From positions 62,001 to 126,000 of the forward strand of contig NZ_CP060010.1 of the NCBI RefSeq assembly GCF_017798205.1: a stretch of DNA of 64,000 bases, given 5' to 3'. This document shows positions 44,659 through 53,929 of this stretch, piece by piece; positions within the stretch are counted from its first letter, which is position 1, and each line of letters starts with the position of its first letter. This DNA comes from Cognatishimia activa (GTDB lineage Bacteria > Pseudomonadota > Alphaproteobacteria > Rhodobacterales > Rhodobacteraceae). The position numbers and the translations under genes are program-made. The notes under the pieces are model-generated. The model searched no databases. It was not told the DNA's origin and saw only the letters and a program-made list of their open reading frames with translations.

Positions 44659-45016
44659 TGGCCGTCAATGAACGCACCGCGTCCAAGACCTCGGAATTGG
44701 CGAAAGGCTTGGTCATGAACATGCTAACACCCAGCTTTTCCGCCAACTCGCGATCGCGCGTTTGGCCACGCGCGGTCAGCATTAGAACAGGCGTTTCAGC
44801 ATAAGCCGCGTCCGCGCGCAGATCTTCGAGAATCTCGAAACCGCTTCGACCCGGCAGCATCACATCCAGAATGATCATATCGGGCGAACGCTCTCGTACA
44901 GCGTCCATCGCGTCATGCCCGTTTGCATGGGTGACGACGTCATATCCTTCGCGAGACAGGATAAAATTGATGGCCTCAATGATATTTGGCTCATCTTCAA
45001 TCAGCAATACACGCAT
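44651..45016 (-). CDS. Single-domain response regulator
   Basis: The 121-residue CheY-like receiver has the acidic pair near D8, phospho-acceptor D51 in IILDVMLPG, T81 in MLTARG and K103 in MTKPF. It lacks a DNA-binding output domain, so any output must go through another protein. It is encoded just ahead of the small membrane protein and the CrbS-like kinase, its probable phosphodonor. Confidence 0.9.
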   Translation of the reverse strand: MRVLLIEDEPNIIEAINFILSREGYDVVTHANGHDAMDAVRERSPDMIILDVMLPGRSGFEILEDLRADAAYAETPVLMLTARGQTRDRELAEKLGVSMFMTKPFANSEVLDAVRSLTANV

Positions 45017-45084
45017 GCGTCACTTCCTCCCGTCGTAAGCAACCGCGTTCGGCTATTTGTAGCGACACCTACGCAAAATCCAAG

Positions 45085-46377
45085 CTAAATGCCATCGACA
45101 AGGATCGAGGGTTCTCGGCGGGCGTTGCATTTTTCCACGGAGCAGATGCGGCAAGCGGCCCCAACTTGCCCTTCTGGCGGCAGTCTTTCGCGGTTTGGCG
45201 TTATCAACATGGTGGCTGTGAACGTCGTGTTTTGACCAAACTGTGGACGCCCCTGCGGCTCTGAAACTGCGAAGCATTTGAACTGCTCCATTTCGCGCGC
45301 CGCAAATTCCACGACTTGCATCAAAGGTTGTCCCGGTTGCTGTAATGCGCGGAACAAAGGCCAGCGCGGACAGGCGGAACTGTAGCGCGGCAAGCTAAAG
45401 CCCTTGATCTCTTTGCGATAGATCATCGTGCCCGCCATGTCGCATTTCACCAGACCATAGTCCTGATCCAAAACGCCTTTGGGCAGAAACGCAATGCGAC
45501 GCATGGTGGCCCCGAGCGAGACTTTAAACCGTTCGGCCAAAGCTGCGACGTCGCCGTCACACTCGCGATGTGCGGCCTCAAATTCATCGAGAGGCATGGC
45601 GCGGGCGTTTGCCGCATAGTCTTCGAGCAATTCCTGCGCGAGGAATTTTGCGCCCTTGCTTCTCAGAAGCTCAGACTTTTCGATGACCGCCTCTACCTCC
45701 GCGCCGTCTTCTATCTCGGGAAAGAAGTACGCGGCCTGCCCCAAAAAGCTGTGCAACTCATCTCTTGGCGAAGCCAGTCGGGTCTCGGCTTCTTTGGCGC
45801 CATCCAGATAATTTACAAGAAGCTGCGAACTTTCGGCCAATCGTTGACTGTCCTCAGAGAGGTTGCGGTGAAACCGCGCGCGCCACTCCGGTTCGAGTTC
45901 GCGGTTTTCGTGCAGAATGCCAGCGGTCGCATGAACCGCTGTGACCATCGAGAGCACCTCGTGCATGGCCGCAGCAAGTTCGGGGTCATGCGCCAGCCGA
46001 TCACTCAGCGTTTCAACTGTGCGTTCCAGCTTGAGACCCAGCTGATGTTGAGACCGGATGATATTGGCCCAACCGGGGAAGCGCGCGGCGAATTCATCAA
46101 TCCGTTCCAGCTCTGGATCCGCCTCTGTCGTGACGTTTGCGGCTTCTCGAAGGGCTGAAATAAGGGTGGCTTCTGCACCTTCGCTCAGCAACGTTGCCTC
46201 GACCCCAAGAACATTGGCGATATCGACTACGAGTTTGCCGCCGATTCTGCGCTTGTCATGTTCGATCAAATTCAAATAAGACGCAGAAATTCCGACGCGG
46301 GAAGCAAGGTCAGCCTGCCGCATTTTCATAGCCATACGTCGTTCGCGAACACGGCTTCCGATAGAGCGATCTTTCAT
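45085..46377 (-). CDS. ScfR/RamB-like XRE transcriptional regulator
   Basis: A 430-residue regulator. An XRE helix-turn-helix (RMAMKMRQADLASRVGISAS, about residues 12-60) is followed by the large ImmA/IrrE-like and DUF2083 region of short-chain fatty acyl regulators (RamB, PrpR, MccR, ScfR). A cysteine pair in GAACRICSVEKCNARREP near the end is typical. Family members sense acyl-CoA and control acetate or propionate genes. ATG 46377 has an AAGGA 9 nt upstream; a longer TTG start at 46401 is less likely. It is divergent from the SBP gene across the repeat-bearing region at 46422-46468, so it probably regulates itself and the transporter. Confidence 0.88.
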   Translation of the reverse strand: MKDRSIGSRVRERRMAMKMRQADLASRVGISASYLNLIEHDKRRIGGKLVVDIANVLGVEATLLSEGAEATLISALREAANVTTEADPELERIDEFAARFPGWANIIRSQHQLGLKLERTVETLSDRLAHDPELAAAMHEVLSMVTAVHATAGILHENRELEPEWRARFHRNLSEDSQRLAESSQLLVNYLDGAKEAETRLASPRDELHSFLGQAAYFFPEIEDGAEVEAVIEKSELLRSKGAKFLAQELLEDYAANARAMPLDEFEAAHRECDGDVAALAERFKVSLGATMRRIAFLPKGVLDQDYGLVKCDMAGTMIYRKEIKGFSLPRYSSACPRWPLFRALQQPGQPLMQVVEFAAREMEQFKCFAVSEPQGRPQFGQNTTFTATMLITPNRERLPPEGQVGAACRICSVEKCNARREPSILVDGI

Positions 46378-46421
46378 CTCGGCATATCCTTGCTTTTTCA
46401 ACGACTTGCTCAGCCGTGAAA

Positions 46422-46468
46422 ATTTTCTTTACAAAACCTGCTAGCACACCGTGATTTTCTTTACAAAA
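46422..46468. promoter_or_regulatory. Paired operator-like direct repeats in the divergent scfR-like/SBP region
   Basis: The 15-bp word ATTTTCTTTACAAAA occurs exactly twice, at 46422-46436 and 46454-46468, 32 bp apart (about three helix turns). Both copies are preceded by CCGTGA. The core CTTTACAAA differs at one base from the CTTTGCAAA core reported for RamB-type operators. These are probably binding sites of the adjacent ScfR-like regulator and lie close to its own start. Confidence 0.7.
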
Positions 46469-46602
46469 TTTTTATTACGACAAAGGCGCTTGTTGCGAAA
46501 TTTTCAACTTCCCACTGATACTCGAAGGGCACGTAAAGTGTAATGTGTGTGCCGCGGAGGAGGCGGTCATGCACAATAATCTGTTTAAACGGGAGGAATA
46601 TA

Positions 46603-47940
46603 ATGTCCAAATCGACATTGACTCGTCGCGGCGTCCTGAAATCCGGTGCAGTTGCCGGTGCAGGTCTCGCGCTGCCAACATATCTGGCCGCTGGTAGCCA
46701 TGCTGGTTACACCAACGCGCCAACTGGCAGCACTGTGACGCTTGGTTTCAACGTACCACAGACTGGTCCTTACGCGGACGAGGGTGCGGACGAACTGCGC
46801 GCGTTCCAGCTTGCGGTCGAGCACCTGAATGGCGGCGGCGACGGCGGCATGATCAACACCTTTAGCTCTAAGACGCTGGACGGTACCGGCATCCTGGGCA
46901 AAAAGGTTGAGTTCGTCACCGGCGACACCCAAACCAAATCTGACGCGGCACGCGCATCTGCACGTTCCATGATCGAAAAAGACGGCGCAGTTATGATCTC
47001 CGGTGGTTCGTCCTCTGGTGTGGCTGTTGCGGTTCAAGCGCTCTGCCAAGAAGCAGGCGTTATCTTCATGGCGGGTCTGACCCACTCCAACGACACCACC
47101 GGTAAGGACAAGAAGGCCAACGGTTTCCGTCACTTCTTTAACTCCTACATGTCCGGTGCGGCGCTGGCGCCAATCTTGGCCAACAACTACGGCACCGACC
47201 GTAAGGCGTATCACCTGACCGCGGACTACAACTGGGGCTACACCACTGAAGAAGCGGTTCGTACCTCGACTGAAGCAATGGGTTGGGAAACAGTTGCAGC
47301 GGTGAAAACACCACTGACACAGACTGACTTCTCTTCCTACATCGCGCCTGTTCTCCAGTCCGGTGCTGACGTTCTGGTTCTGAACCACTACGGCGGCAAC
47401 ATGGTGAACTCGCTGACCAACGCGGTTCAATTCGGCCTGCGCGACAAGCTGGTGAACAACAAGAACTTTGAAATCGTTGTTCCACTGTACTCTCGCCTGA
47501 TGGCGAAGGGTGCGGGTGCCAACGTTAAAGGCATCTACGGTTCCACTAACTGGCACTGGTCCCTGCAGGACGAAGGTTCCAAAGCGTTCGTTCGTTCCTT
47601 CGGTGAGAAGTATGGCTTCCCACCATCCCAGGCGGCACACACCTGCTACGTACAGACCCTTCTGTATGCAGACGCGTGTAACCGCGCAGGCACCTTTAAC
47701 CCATGTGGCGTTGCAGAAGCTCTTGAAGGCTTTGAGTTCGACGGCATGGGCAACGGTAAAACTCTGTACCGTGCCGAAGACCACCAGTGCTTCAAAGACG
47801 TTCTGGTTGTGCGTGGTAAAGAGAACCCAACTTCCGAATTCGACCTTCTCGAAATCGTTGAAGTTACTCCTGTCGATCAGGTTACCTACGACGCTTCCAT
47901 CTTTGGTGGCGAACTGGGTTCCTGTAACCCAGGCGCGTAA
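46603..47940 (+). CDS. ABC transporter substrate-binding protein (periplasmic-binding type 6) with Tat signal
   Basis: A 445-residue periplasmic protein. The N-terminus LTRRGVLKSG contains the twin-arginine Tat motif (R8, R9) before a hydrophobic stretch and AGSHA, so it is probably exported folded. The mature part starts TVTLGFNVPQTGPYADEG, as in branched-chain amino acid or urea-like binding proteins. GGAGG lies 8 nt before the ATG. Codon use is unusually uniform (CTG, GGT, GGC, CCA), suggesting high expression. It heads the SBP-LivHMGF-acs operon and is followed by two hairpins. The ligand is unknown; the linked acs and regulator favour a short-chain carboxylate or an acetate-yielding compound. 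Confidence 0.88.
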   Translation: MSKSTLTRRGVLKSGAVAGAGLALPTYLAAGSHAGYTNAPTGSTVTLGFNVPQTGPYADEGADELRAFQLAVEHLNGGGDGGMINTFSSKTLDGTGILGKKVEFVTGDTQTKSDAARASARSMIEKDGAVMISGGSSSGVAVAVQALCQEAGVIFMAGLTHSNDTTGKDKKANGFRHFFNSYMSGAALAPILANNYGTDRKAYHLTADYNWGYTTEEAVRTSTEAMGWETVAAVKTPLTQTDFSSYIAPVLQSGADVLVLNHYGGNMVNSLTNAVQFGLRDKLVNNKNFEIVVPLYSRLMAKGAGANVKGIYGSTNWHWSLQDEGSKAFVRSFGEKYGFPPSQAAHTCYVQTLLYADACNRAGTFNPCGVAEALEGFEFDGMGNGKTLYRAEDHQCFKDVLVVRGKENPTSEFDLLEIVEVTPVDQVTYDASIFGGELGSCNPGA

Positions 47941-47952
47941 GCGAACCTCCCA

Positions 47953-48016
47953 GAATGGGGCGCTGATCGCCCCATTCCCTTTAAAGTATCACGCAGCCCT
48001 CCCGAGGGTTGCGTGA
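47953..48016 (+). other. Two tandem hairpins between the SBP and permease genes
   Basis: The first hairpin is a perfect 10-bp stem, GAATGGGGCG (47953-47962) with CGCCCCATTC (47968-47977). The second is a 12-bp stem with one G-T pair, 47989-48000 with 48005-48016, around the loop CCCG. Neither is followed by a clear T-run. The likely role is to stabilise the highly expressed SBP mRNA or to reduce readthrough into the transporter genes, a common layout in ABC operons. Confidence 0.7.
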
Positions 48017-48034
48017 CCTAATACGGTGGGACCA

Positions 48035-49066
48035 ATGGAAGCAATTATCCTACAAATTCTCAATGGCTTAGATAAGGGATCCGCCTATGCGTTGATCGCT
48101 CTGGGCCTTACGCTGATCTTCGGCACACTTGGGGTTGTGAACTTTGCACACGGCGCGCTCTTTATGATCGGCGCATTCTGTGCGGTGACCCTCAGCCGGA
48201 TCTTGACCCTGTCACATACAGTCATCGATGAAACCCGCACTGACTTTCTCGGCAATCCGCTGAAGGTCGAAGTCCCCTATGTGCATGACATATTCGGGGT
48301 CTCGACGGGGGATGCAATCATCGATTGGGCGGTCCCTCTGTCCATCCTTTTCGCGATCCCAGTGATGATCGGTATCGGCATCATCATGGAACGCGGCCTT
48401 ATCAAGCACTTCTACAAGCGCCCGCATGCGGACCAGATCCTCGTGACCTTTGGTCTCGCGATCGTTTTGCAGGAGATTATCAAATACTATTTTGGTGCAA
48501 ACCCGATCCCAACCCCTGCGCCTGATGCCTTCAAAGGCTCTTTCGACTTTGGCCAAGCGCTAGGATTTGATCCGAACCTGATCATCTACCCCTACTGGCG
48601 GATCGTCTACTTTGCCTTTGCGATCGTGATCATCGGTGCCGTCTTTGCCTTCTTGCAGTTCACCACCTTCGGGATGGTTGTACGGGCCGGCATGGCGGAT
48701 CGTGAAACCGTGCAGCTTTTGGGCATCAACATCGACCGTCGCTTCACACTGATGTTCGGCATGGCCGCCGCCGTCGCGGGGCTTGCAGGTGTCATGTACA
48801 CGCCGATCAACTCTCCAAACTATCACATGGGTATGGACTTCCTTGTCCTTAGCTTTGTTGTGGTTGTTGTGGGCGGCATGGGCTCTTTGCCAGGCGCGGT
48901 TCTTGCAGGCTTCCTCTTGGGAGTTCTTGAGAGCTTTGCATCTATGCGCGAAGTCCTCGCAGTCCTGCCCGGCCTAAACCAAATTATCATCTACCTCGTC
49001 GCCATCGTGATCCTTCTGACCCGTCCACGCGGTCTGATGGGACGCAAAGGCGTGATGGAGGAGTAA
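48035..49066 (+). CDS. livH: LivH-family ABC transporter permease
   Basis: A 343-residue inner-membrane protein with about eight helices. It carries [27 protein letters not shown] near residue 20, the LivH hallmark, and the ABC-contact loop [19 protein letters not shown] near 215. The ATG at 48035 is preferred because GGTGGGA lies just before it; GTG 48026 has no such site. It pairs with LivM. Confidence 0.9.
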   Translation: MEAIILQILNGLDKGSAYALIALGLTLIFGTLGVVNFAHGALFMIGAFCAVTLSRILTLSHTVIDETRTDFLGNPLKVEVPYVHDIFGVSTGDAIIDWAVPLSILFAIPVMIGIGIIMERGLIKHFYKRPHADQILVTFGLAIVLQEIIKYYFGANPIPTPAPDAFKGSFDFGQALGFDPNLIIYPYWRIVYFAFAIVIIGAVFAFLQFTTFGMVVRAGMADRETVQLLGINIDRRFTLMFGMAAAVAGLAGVMYTPINSPNYHMGMDFLVLSFVVVVVGGMGSLPGAVLAGFLLGVLESFASMREVLAVLPGLNQIIIYLVAIVILLTRPRGLMGRKGVMEE

Positions 49067-49070
49067 GACT

Positions 49071-50261
49071 ATGTTCGGACTTGAAAAGAAAGACTGGAAC
49101 CTCCTGCTGTTCGTCGCAGCACTCGTGGCCCTCGCGCCGTTTATCCTAAACCCCTTCCCGGAAAACTCTGCGATGGCTCAGTTCAACGCAGGTTACCCGG
49201 ACCTGATGCAGCGCTTTGTGATCTTTGGCATCTTTGCCATTGGCTTTAACATCCTCTTTGGCCTCACCGGCTACCTCTCCTTCGGCCACGCGGCTTTCCT
49301 CGGAGTGGGGTCTTACGCGGCGATCTGGATGATGAAGCTTCTGACAATGAACGTGATCCCTGCGATCATCCTTTCGGTCATCGTTGCGGGTATCTTCAGT
49401 GTGCTTGTGGGCTATGTGACCCTGCGCCGCTCGGGCATCTACTTCTCGATCCTGACGTTGGCTTTCGCGCAGATGTCTTACTCCCTAGCCTACTCGGTTT
49501 TGACGCCCATCACTGGCGGTGAAACTGGTCTGCAGCCAAAAGTCAGCGATCCACGCATTCTGGACGGAGCCATCGCGGATGGGACAATCCCAAAAGCCAA
49601 CCTCTTTGGTCTGGAGATGGGCGCCAGCTTTGATCTGAGCATCGCGGGCTGGGTCTTTACCTTCAACGCAGGCTATTACATCGCAGCCATCGTTATGCTG
49701 GCGAGCTTCTATCTGGCGATCCGCATCTTCCGCAGCCCCTTCGGTCTGATGATGCGCGCCGTGAAGTCCAACCAACAGCGGATGAACTATACCGGTCTGA
49801 ACACCAAGCCTTACACCCTCGCAGCCTTTGTGATCTCTGGAATGTATGCGGGTCTGGCCGGTGGTCTGATGGTGGCCATGGACACCCAAGCGGGTCCCGA
49901 GCGGATGTTCTGGACAGCCTCTGGCGAGGTGGTTCTGATGACTATCCTTGGCGGTGCCGGCACGCTGATCGGTCCGGTTCTGGGCGCAGGTGTGATCAAG
50001 TACATGGAAAACATCCTGTCCAAGATCAACTCTGACATCCTGCACGGCTGGTTCGCCTTTATGCCAGACGGCATGGAAGACTTCACAGTCGCGATCCTTT
50101 ACCCCTTCATCGGTAAAGGCTGGCACCTGACCCTGGGCATTCTGTTCATGCTCGTGGTGATCTTCCTTCCGGGTGGTCTTGTTGAAGGTGGCCAACGTAT
50201 CCGAGCCTTGTTCGGACGTGGCAAAGCCGAAGACAAACCCTCTACCGAACCTGCAGAATAA
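49071..50261 (+). CDS. livM: LivM-family ABC transporter permease
   Basis: A 396-residue permease with about nine to ten helices. It has [24 protein letters not shown] near residue 60 and the cytoplasmic contact loop [23 protein letters not shown] near 223, as in LivM. The C-terminal 25 residues are charged and may be disordered. It starts 5 nt after livH and belongs to the same operon. The substrate is set by the SBP. Confidence 0.9.
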   Translation: MFGLEKKDWNLLLFVAALVALAPFILNPFPENSAMAQFNAGYPDLMQRFVIFGIFAIGFNILFGLTGYLSFGHAAFLGVGSYAAIWMMKLLTMNVIPAIILSVIVAGIFSVLVGYVTLRRSGIYFSILTLAFAQMSYSLAYSVLTPITGGETGLQPKVSDPRILDGAIADGTIPKANLFGLEMGASFDLSIAGWVFTFNAGYYIAAIVMLASFYLAIRIFRSPFGLMMRAVKSNQQRMNYTGLNTKPYTLAAFVISGMYAGLAGGLMVAMDTQAGPERMFWTASGEVVLMTILGGAGTLIGPVLGAGVIKYMENILSKINSDILHGWFAFMPDGMEDFTVAILYPFIGKGWHLTLGILFMLVVIFLPGGLVEGGQRIRALFGRGKAEDKPSTEPAE

Positions 50262-50273
50262 GGAGACTGACCT

Positions 50274-51029
50274 ATGGGAATTCTCGAAGTCAAAGACGTC
50301 GGCAAACGGTTCGGTGGCCTGCAGGCCCTCGGCGATGTGAACCTCAGCGTCAAAGAAAACTCTGTTCACGCCATCATCGGCCCGAACGGAGCTGGCAAAT
50401 CCACCCTGCTGAACTGCTTTGTGGGAAAACTGATCCCGGACACAGGCTCGGTCACTTTTGACGGCCAGTCCGTGCTGGGACGCACGCCATACGAAATCAA
50501 CCAGATGGGCATCAGCCGCGTGTTCCAGACCCCCGAGATCTTTGGCGATCTCTCGGTGATGGAAAACATGATGATCCCGATCTTTGCCAAGCGTGATGGT
50601 GCTTTCCGTCTGCAGGCCATCCCACACATGATGGAAGAAAAAGACATCGTGGAAGCCGCGGAAAAGCAGCTGGTTGATATGAATATGGCTGACAAACGTA
50701 ACATGCACGCCGCAGCCATGTCCCGCGGGGACAAGCGGCGTCTCGAGATCGGCATGTGCCTCGCTCAGGAACCTCGTCTCTTGCTTCTTGACGAACCCAC
50801 CGCTGGCATGGCGCGTGCCGATACCAACAACACGATCGACCTTTTGAAACAGATCAAGGAAGAGCGTGACATCACCATCGCCATCATTGAGCACGACATG
50901 CATGTGGTGTTCTCGCTGGCAGAGCGCATCACGGTTCTGGCCCAGGGCACGCCTCTTGTTGAGGACACGCCTGACAATATCAAAGGCCATCCAAAAGTGC
51001 GCGAAGCCTACCTCGGCGAAGCGGCGTAA
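50274..51029 (+). CDS. livG: LivG-family ABC transporter ATPase
   Basis: A 251-residue ATPase with Walker A GPNGAGKST (near 38-46), the Q-loop region, a signature-like AAAMSRGDKRRLEIGM in place of the usual LSGGQQ, Walker B LLLLDEPTAGM and the H-loop IEHDM. The signature deviates from LSGGQ (MSRGDKRR), a feature of some LivG members. It pairs with LivF and the LivH/LivM permeases. Confidence 0.9.
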   Translation: MGILEVKDVGKRFGGLQALGDVNLSVKENSVHAIIGPNGAGKSTLLNCFVGKLIPDTGSVTFDGQSVLGRTPYEINQMGISRVFQTPEIFGDLSVMENMMIPIFAKRDGAFRLQAIPHMMEEKDIVEAAEKQLVDMNMADKRNMHAAAMSRGDKRRLEIGMCLAQEPRLLLLDEPTAGMARADTNNTIDLLKQIKEERDITIAIIEHDMHVVFSLAERITVLAQGTPLVEDTPDNIKGHPKVREAYLGEAA

Positions 51030-51041
51030 GGAGAAATCACA

Positions 51042-51797
51042 ATGAACGATAAACCCGATTTTTCCAAAGGCGTGAACCGCGCGGAAACGGCCCCCGCCTA
51101 TCTCTCGGTGTGGAACCTCGAGAGTTATTATGGCGAGAGCTACATCGTGCAGAACATCAGCTTCAACGTGCACGAAGGCGAAATTTTGGCTCTGCTCGGC
51201 CGGAACGGCGCTGGCAAAACCTCGACCCTGCGTTCGATCGCGCGGATGGATGAGCCACAGGTGCAAGGGGGCGAGATCTGGCTGGATCACAAACCGCTGC
51301 ACTCTTGTGCAAGCCATGAAGCCAGCCAGATGGGCATCGGCCTTGTGCCAGAAGACCGCTCAATCATCCCCGGCCTGACCGTGGAAGAAAACCTGAAGCT
51401 GGCGCAGATCGCGCCGCCAATTGGTTGGTCGCTGGAACGTCTCTACTCGCTTTTCCCGCGTTTGGGCGAGCGTCGCACCCAAGAAGGCGTCACGCTTTCG
51501 GGCGGTGAGCAGCAGATGTTGGCGATTGCACGCGCCTTGGCGCGGGACATCAAAGTCCTTTTGCTGGACGAGCCTTACGAAGGTCTGGCCCCTGTGATCG
51601 TGGACGAGATCGAAAAGACTCTGCGCATCATTAAGGAACAGGGCATCACCACGATCATCGTGGAACAAAACGCGGTGCGGGCGCTGGAATTGGCGGATCG
51701 CGCGGTGATCTTGGATACCGGTGGAATCGTCTTTGACGGCACCGCGCAGGAAGTGCTTGAAAACGAGCAGCTCCGTGCTGAATATCTGGCTATCTAA
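51042..51797 (+). CDS. livF: LivF-family ABC transporter ATPase
   Basis: A 251-residue ATPase with Walker A GRNGAGKTST (near 53-62), the classic signature LSGGEQQMLAIAR, Walker B VLLLDEPYEGL and the H-loop VEQNAVRAL. A leader of about 20 residues before the fold is longer than usual. It forms the second nucleotide-binding subunit with LivG. The gene is followed by a hairpin and then acs on the same strand. Confidence 0.9.
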   Translation: MNDKPDFSKGVNRAETAPAYLSVWNLESYYGESYIVQNISFNVHEGEILALLGRNGAGKTSTLRSIARMDEPQVQGGEIWLDHKPLHSCASHEASQMGIGLVPEDRSIIPGLTVEENLKLAQIAPPIGWSLERLYSLFPRLGERRTQEGVTLSGGEQQMLAIARALARDIKVLLLDEPYEGLAPVIVDEIEKTLRIIKEQGITTIIVEQNAVRALELADRAVILDTGGIVFDGTAQEVLENEQLRAEYLAI

Positions 51798-51809
51798 GTC
51801 GCAACTGGC

Positions 51810-51833
51810 GCGCCCTACCCTTCGGTGGGGCGC
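51810..51833 (+). other. Hairpin between livF and acs
   Basis: A 10-bp stem with one G-T pair, GCGCCCTACC (51810-51819) with GGTGGGGCGC (51824-51833), encloses the loop CTTC. It is not followed by a T-run, so it is probably a mRNA structure or weak attenuator rather than a terminator. Confidence 0.6.
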
Positions 51834-51857
51834 TGCCTTGCAAAATAGGATTACAAC

Positions 51858-53804
51858 ATGACTTCACCTACATATGCGCCGTCTGCGGAACTGGCGTCCA
51901 AAGCACACGTGGACGCAGCCAAATATGAGGAAATGTATGCCGCCTCGATCAAAGACCCCGACGGGTTCTGGCGCGAGCAAGGCGCGCGGATCGATTGGAT
52001 CAAGCCTTTTACCCAAGTCAAAGACGTCAGCTATGATTTCGGCAATGTGAATATCAACTGGTATGCGGATGGCACGCTGAATGTCTCGGCCAACTGCATC
52101 GACCGTCATCTGGCGACGCGCGGTGATCAAACCGCGATCATCTGGGAACCTGACAGCCCAGAAGAGGCCGCGCAGCACATCACCTATCAAGAGCTGCATG
52201 ACAACACCTGCCGCATGGCCAATGTGCTCAAAGACATGGGTGTGGGCAAAGGCGACCGTGTCGTCCTTTATATCCCGATGATCCCAGAGGCCGCCTATGC
52301 GATGCTGGCCTGTACCCGCATCGGTGCGATCCATTCGATTGTTTTCGCTGGCTTCTCGCCTGACGCTTTGGCGGCCCGGGTGAATGGCTCTGAGGCGAAA
52401 GTCGTGATCACTGCGGATGAGGCCCCTCGTGGCGGCCGCAATACCCCGCTGAAAACAAATGCCGACAAGGCGTTGGAGTCCTGTTCAGACAGCGTGAAAT
52501 CCTTGGTAGTCCGCCGCACCGGCAGCGATGTGCCTTGGAATGATGCGCAGGATTATGATTACAACGCTCTGGCGGCTGAGGCCGCGACCACCTGCGCTCC
52601 GGAAGAGATGGGTGCGGAAGATCCGCTGTTCATTCTCTATACCTCGGGCTCTACGGGTCAGCCGAAGGGCGTTGTCCACACCACCGGCGGCTATATCGTT
52701 TACGCGAGCCTCACCCACCAGATGACCTTTGACTACCACGACGGGGATATCTTCTGGTGTACGGCGGATGTGGGCTGGGTCACGGGCCACAGCTATATCG
52801 TCTATGGTCCGCTCGCGAATGGTGCGACGACCGTCATGTTTGAAGGCACTCCGACCTATCCAGACGCTTCCCGTTTCTGGCAAGTCTGTGAAAAGCACAA
52901 GGTCAATCAGTTCTATACCGCACCAACCGCGATCCGCGCGCTGATGGGGCAAGGTGATGAGTTCGTGAAGAAAGCCGACCTGTCCTCGCTGCGCATCCTT
53001 GGCACCGTGGGCGAGCCGATCAACCCAGAGGCCTGGAACTGGTACAACGACGTTGTCGGCGGCGGCAATTGCCCGATCGTGGACACGTGGTGGCAGACGG
53101 AAACCGGCGGTCACCTGATGACTCCCCTGCCCGGCGCCCATGCGACCAAACCGGGCTCTGCGATGAAACCGTTCTTCGGCATTGAACCTGTGGTTTTGGA
53201 ACCTGCGTCCGGTGAGATCATCGAAGGCAATGGCGTCGAAGGCGTGCTTTGCATCCGTGACAGCTGGCCCGGTCAGATGCGCACCGTCTGGGGCGATCAT
53301 GAGCGGTTCGAGAAAACCTATTTCAGCGACTACAAAGGCTATTACTTCACCGGTGACGGCTGTCGCCGCGATGAAGACGGCGACTACTGGATCACAGGCC
53401 GCGTTGACGACGTAATCAACGTCTCCGGTCACCGTATGGGCACCGCCGAAGTCGAAAGCGCGCTTGTGGCCCATGAAAAGGTCGCTGAGGCCGCCGTGGT
53501 GGGCTATCCGCACGATATCAAAGGTCAGGGCATTTATTGCTATGTCACTCTGATGTCGGGCGAAGAACCAACGGAAGAACTGCGTAAAGAGCTGCGCACT
53601 TGGGTGCGCACCGAAATCGGCCCCATCGCCAGCCCGGATCTGATCCAATGGGCGCCTGGCCTGCCGAAAACCCGCTCTGGTAAGATCATGCGCCGTATCC
53701 TGCGCAAGATCGCGGAAAACGACTATGGGTCTCTTGGAGACACCTCCACACTCGCGGAACCTGCAGTCGTTGATGACCTCATCGAAAATCGTATGAATCG
53801 ATGA
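51858..53804 (+). CDS. acs: Acetyl-CoA synthetase
   Basis: A 648-residue enzyme forming acetyl-CoA from acetate, ATP and CoA via acetyl-AMP. It shows the ATP-loop [19 protein letters not shown] (about residue 258-276), WWQTETGG near 412 and the catalytic/acetylatable lysine in [10 protein letters not shown] near 609. Its length is normal for Acs. It sits at the end of the SBP-LivHMGF operon and near the CrbS-like kinase, response regulator and ScfR-like regulator, all known in other organisms to be linked to acs control. Confidence 0.96.
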   Translation: MTSPTYAPSAELASKAHVDAAKYEEMYAASIKDPDGFWREQGARIDWIKPFTQVKDVSYDFGNVNINWYADGTLNVSANCIDRHLATRGDQTAIIWEPDSPEEAAQHITYQELHDNTCRMANVLKDMGVGKGDRVVLYIPMIPEAAYAMLACTRIGAIHSIVFAGFSPDALAARVNGSEAKVVITADEAPRGGRNTPLKTNADKALESCSDSVKSLVVRRTGSDVPWNDAQDYDYNALAAEAATTCAPEEMGAEDPLFILYTSGSTGQPKGVVHTTGGYIVYASLTHQMTFDYHDGDIFWCTADVGWVTGHSYIVYGPLANGATTVMFEGTPTYPDASRFWQVCEKHKVNQFYTAPTAIRALMGQGDEFVKKADLSSLRILGTVGEPINPEAWNWYNDVVGGGNCPIVDTWWQTETGGHLMTPLPGAHATKPGSAMKPFFGIEPVVLEPASGEIIEGNGVEGVLCIRDSWPGQMRTVWGDHERFEKTYFSDYKGYYFTGDGCRRDEDGDYWITGRVDDVINVSGHRMGTAEVESALVAHEKVAEAAVVGYPHDIKGQGIYCYVTLMSGEEPTEELRKELRTWVRTEIGPIASPDLIQWAPGLPKTRSGKIMRRILRKIAENDYGSLGDTSTLAEPAVVDDLIENRMNR

Positions 53805-53840
53805 GGTTAGACTGAGGGGCTCTGCCTTTTGGTTGAAATG

Positions 53841-53874
53841 CAAAGGCTGGGAGGGTCCCAACTCCCGGCCTTTG
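53841..53874 (+). terminator. Terminator-like hairpin after acs
   Basis: A 13-bp stem with one G-T pair, CAAAGGCTGGGAG (53841-53853) with CTCCCGGCCTTTG (53862-53874), has an 8-nt loop. The following sequence TTCTGT has only a weak T-run, so termination may be partial. Confidence 0.7.
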
Positions 53875-53929
53875 TTCTGTCTGGCGATGATTGATTGACG
53901 CGTGGGGCCATCGCGCCTAGCGTCGCGGC

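Noticed and set aside
46585-47784. A 399-codon open frame antisense to the SBP gene
   Set aside because: It mirrors the highly biased codons of the SBP gene and has no family resemblance.
49485-51317. A 610-codon open frame antisense to livM, livG and livF
   Set aside because: It is the mirror of three well-supported genes with strong third-position GC bias; its translation is His/Arg/Gly rich, with no recognisable domain and no SD site.
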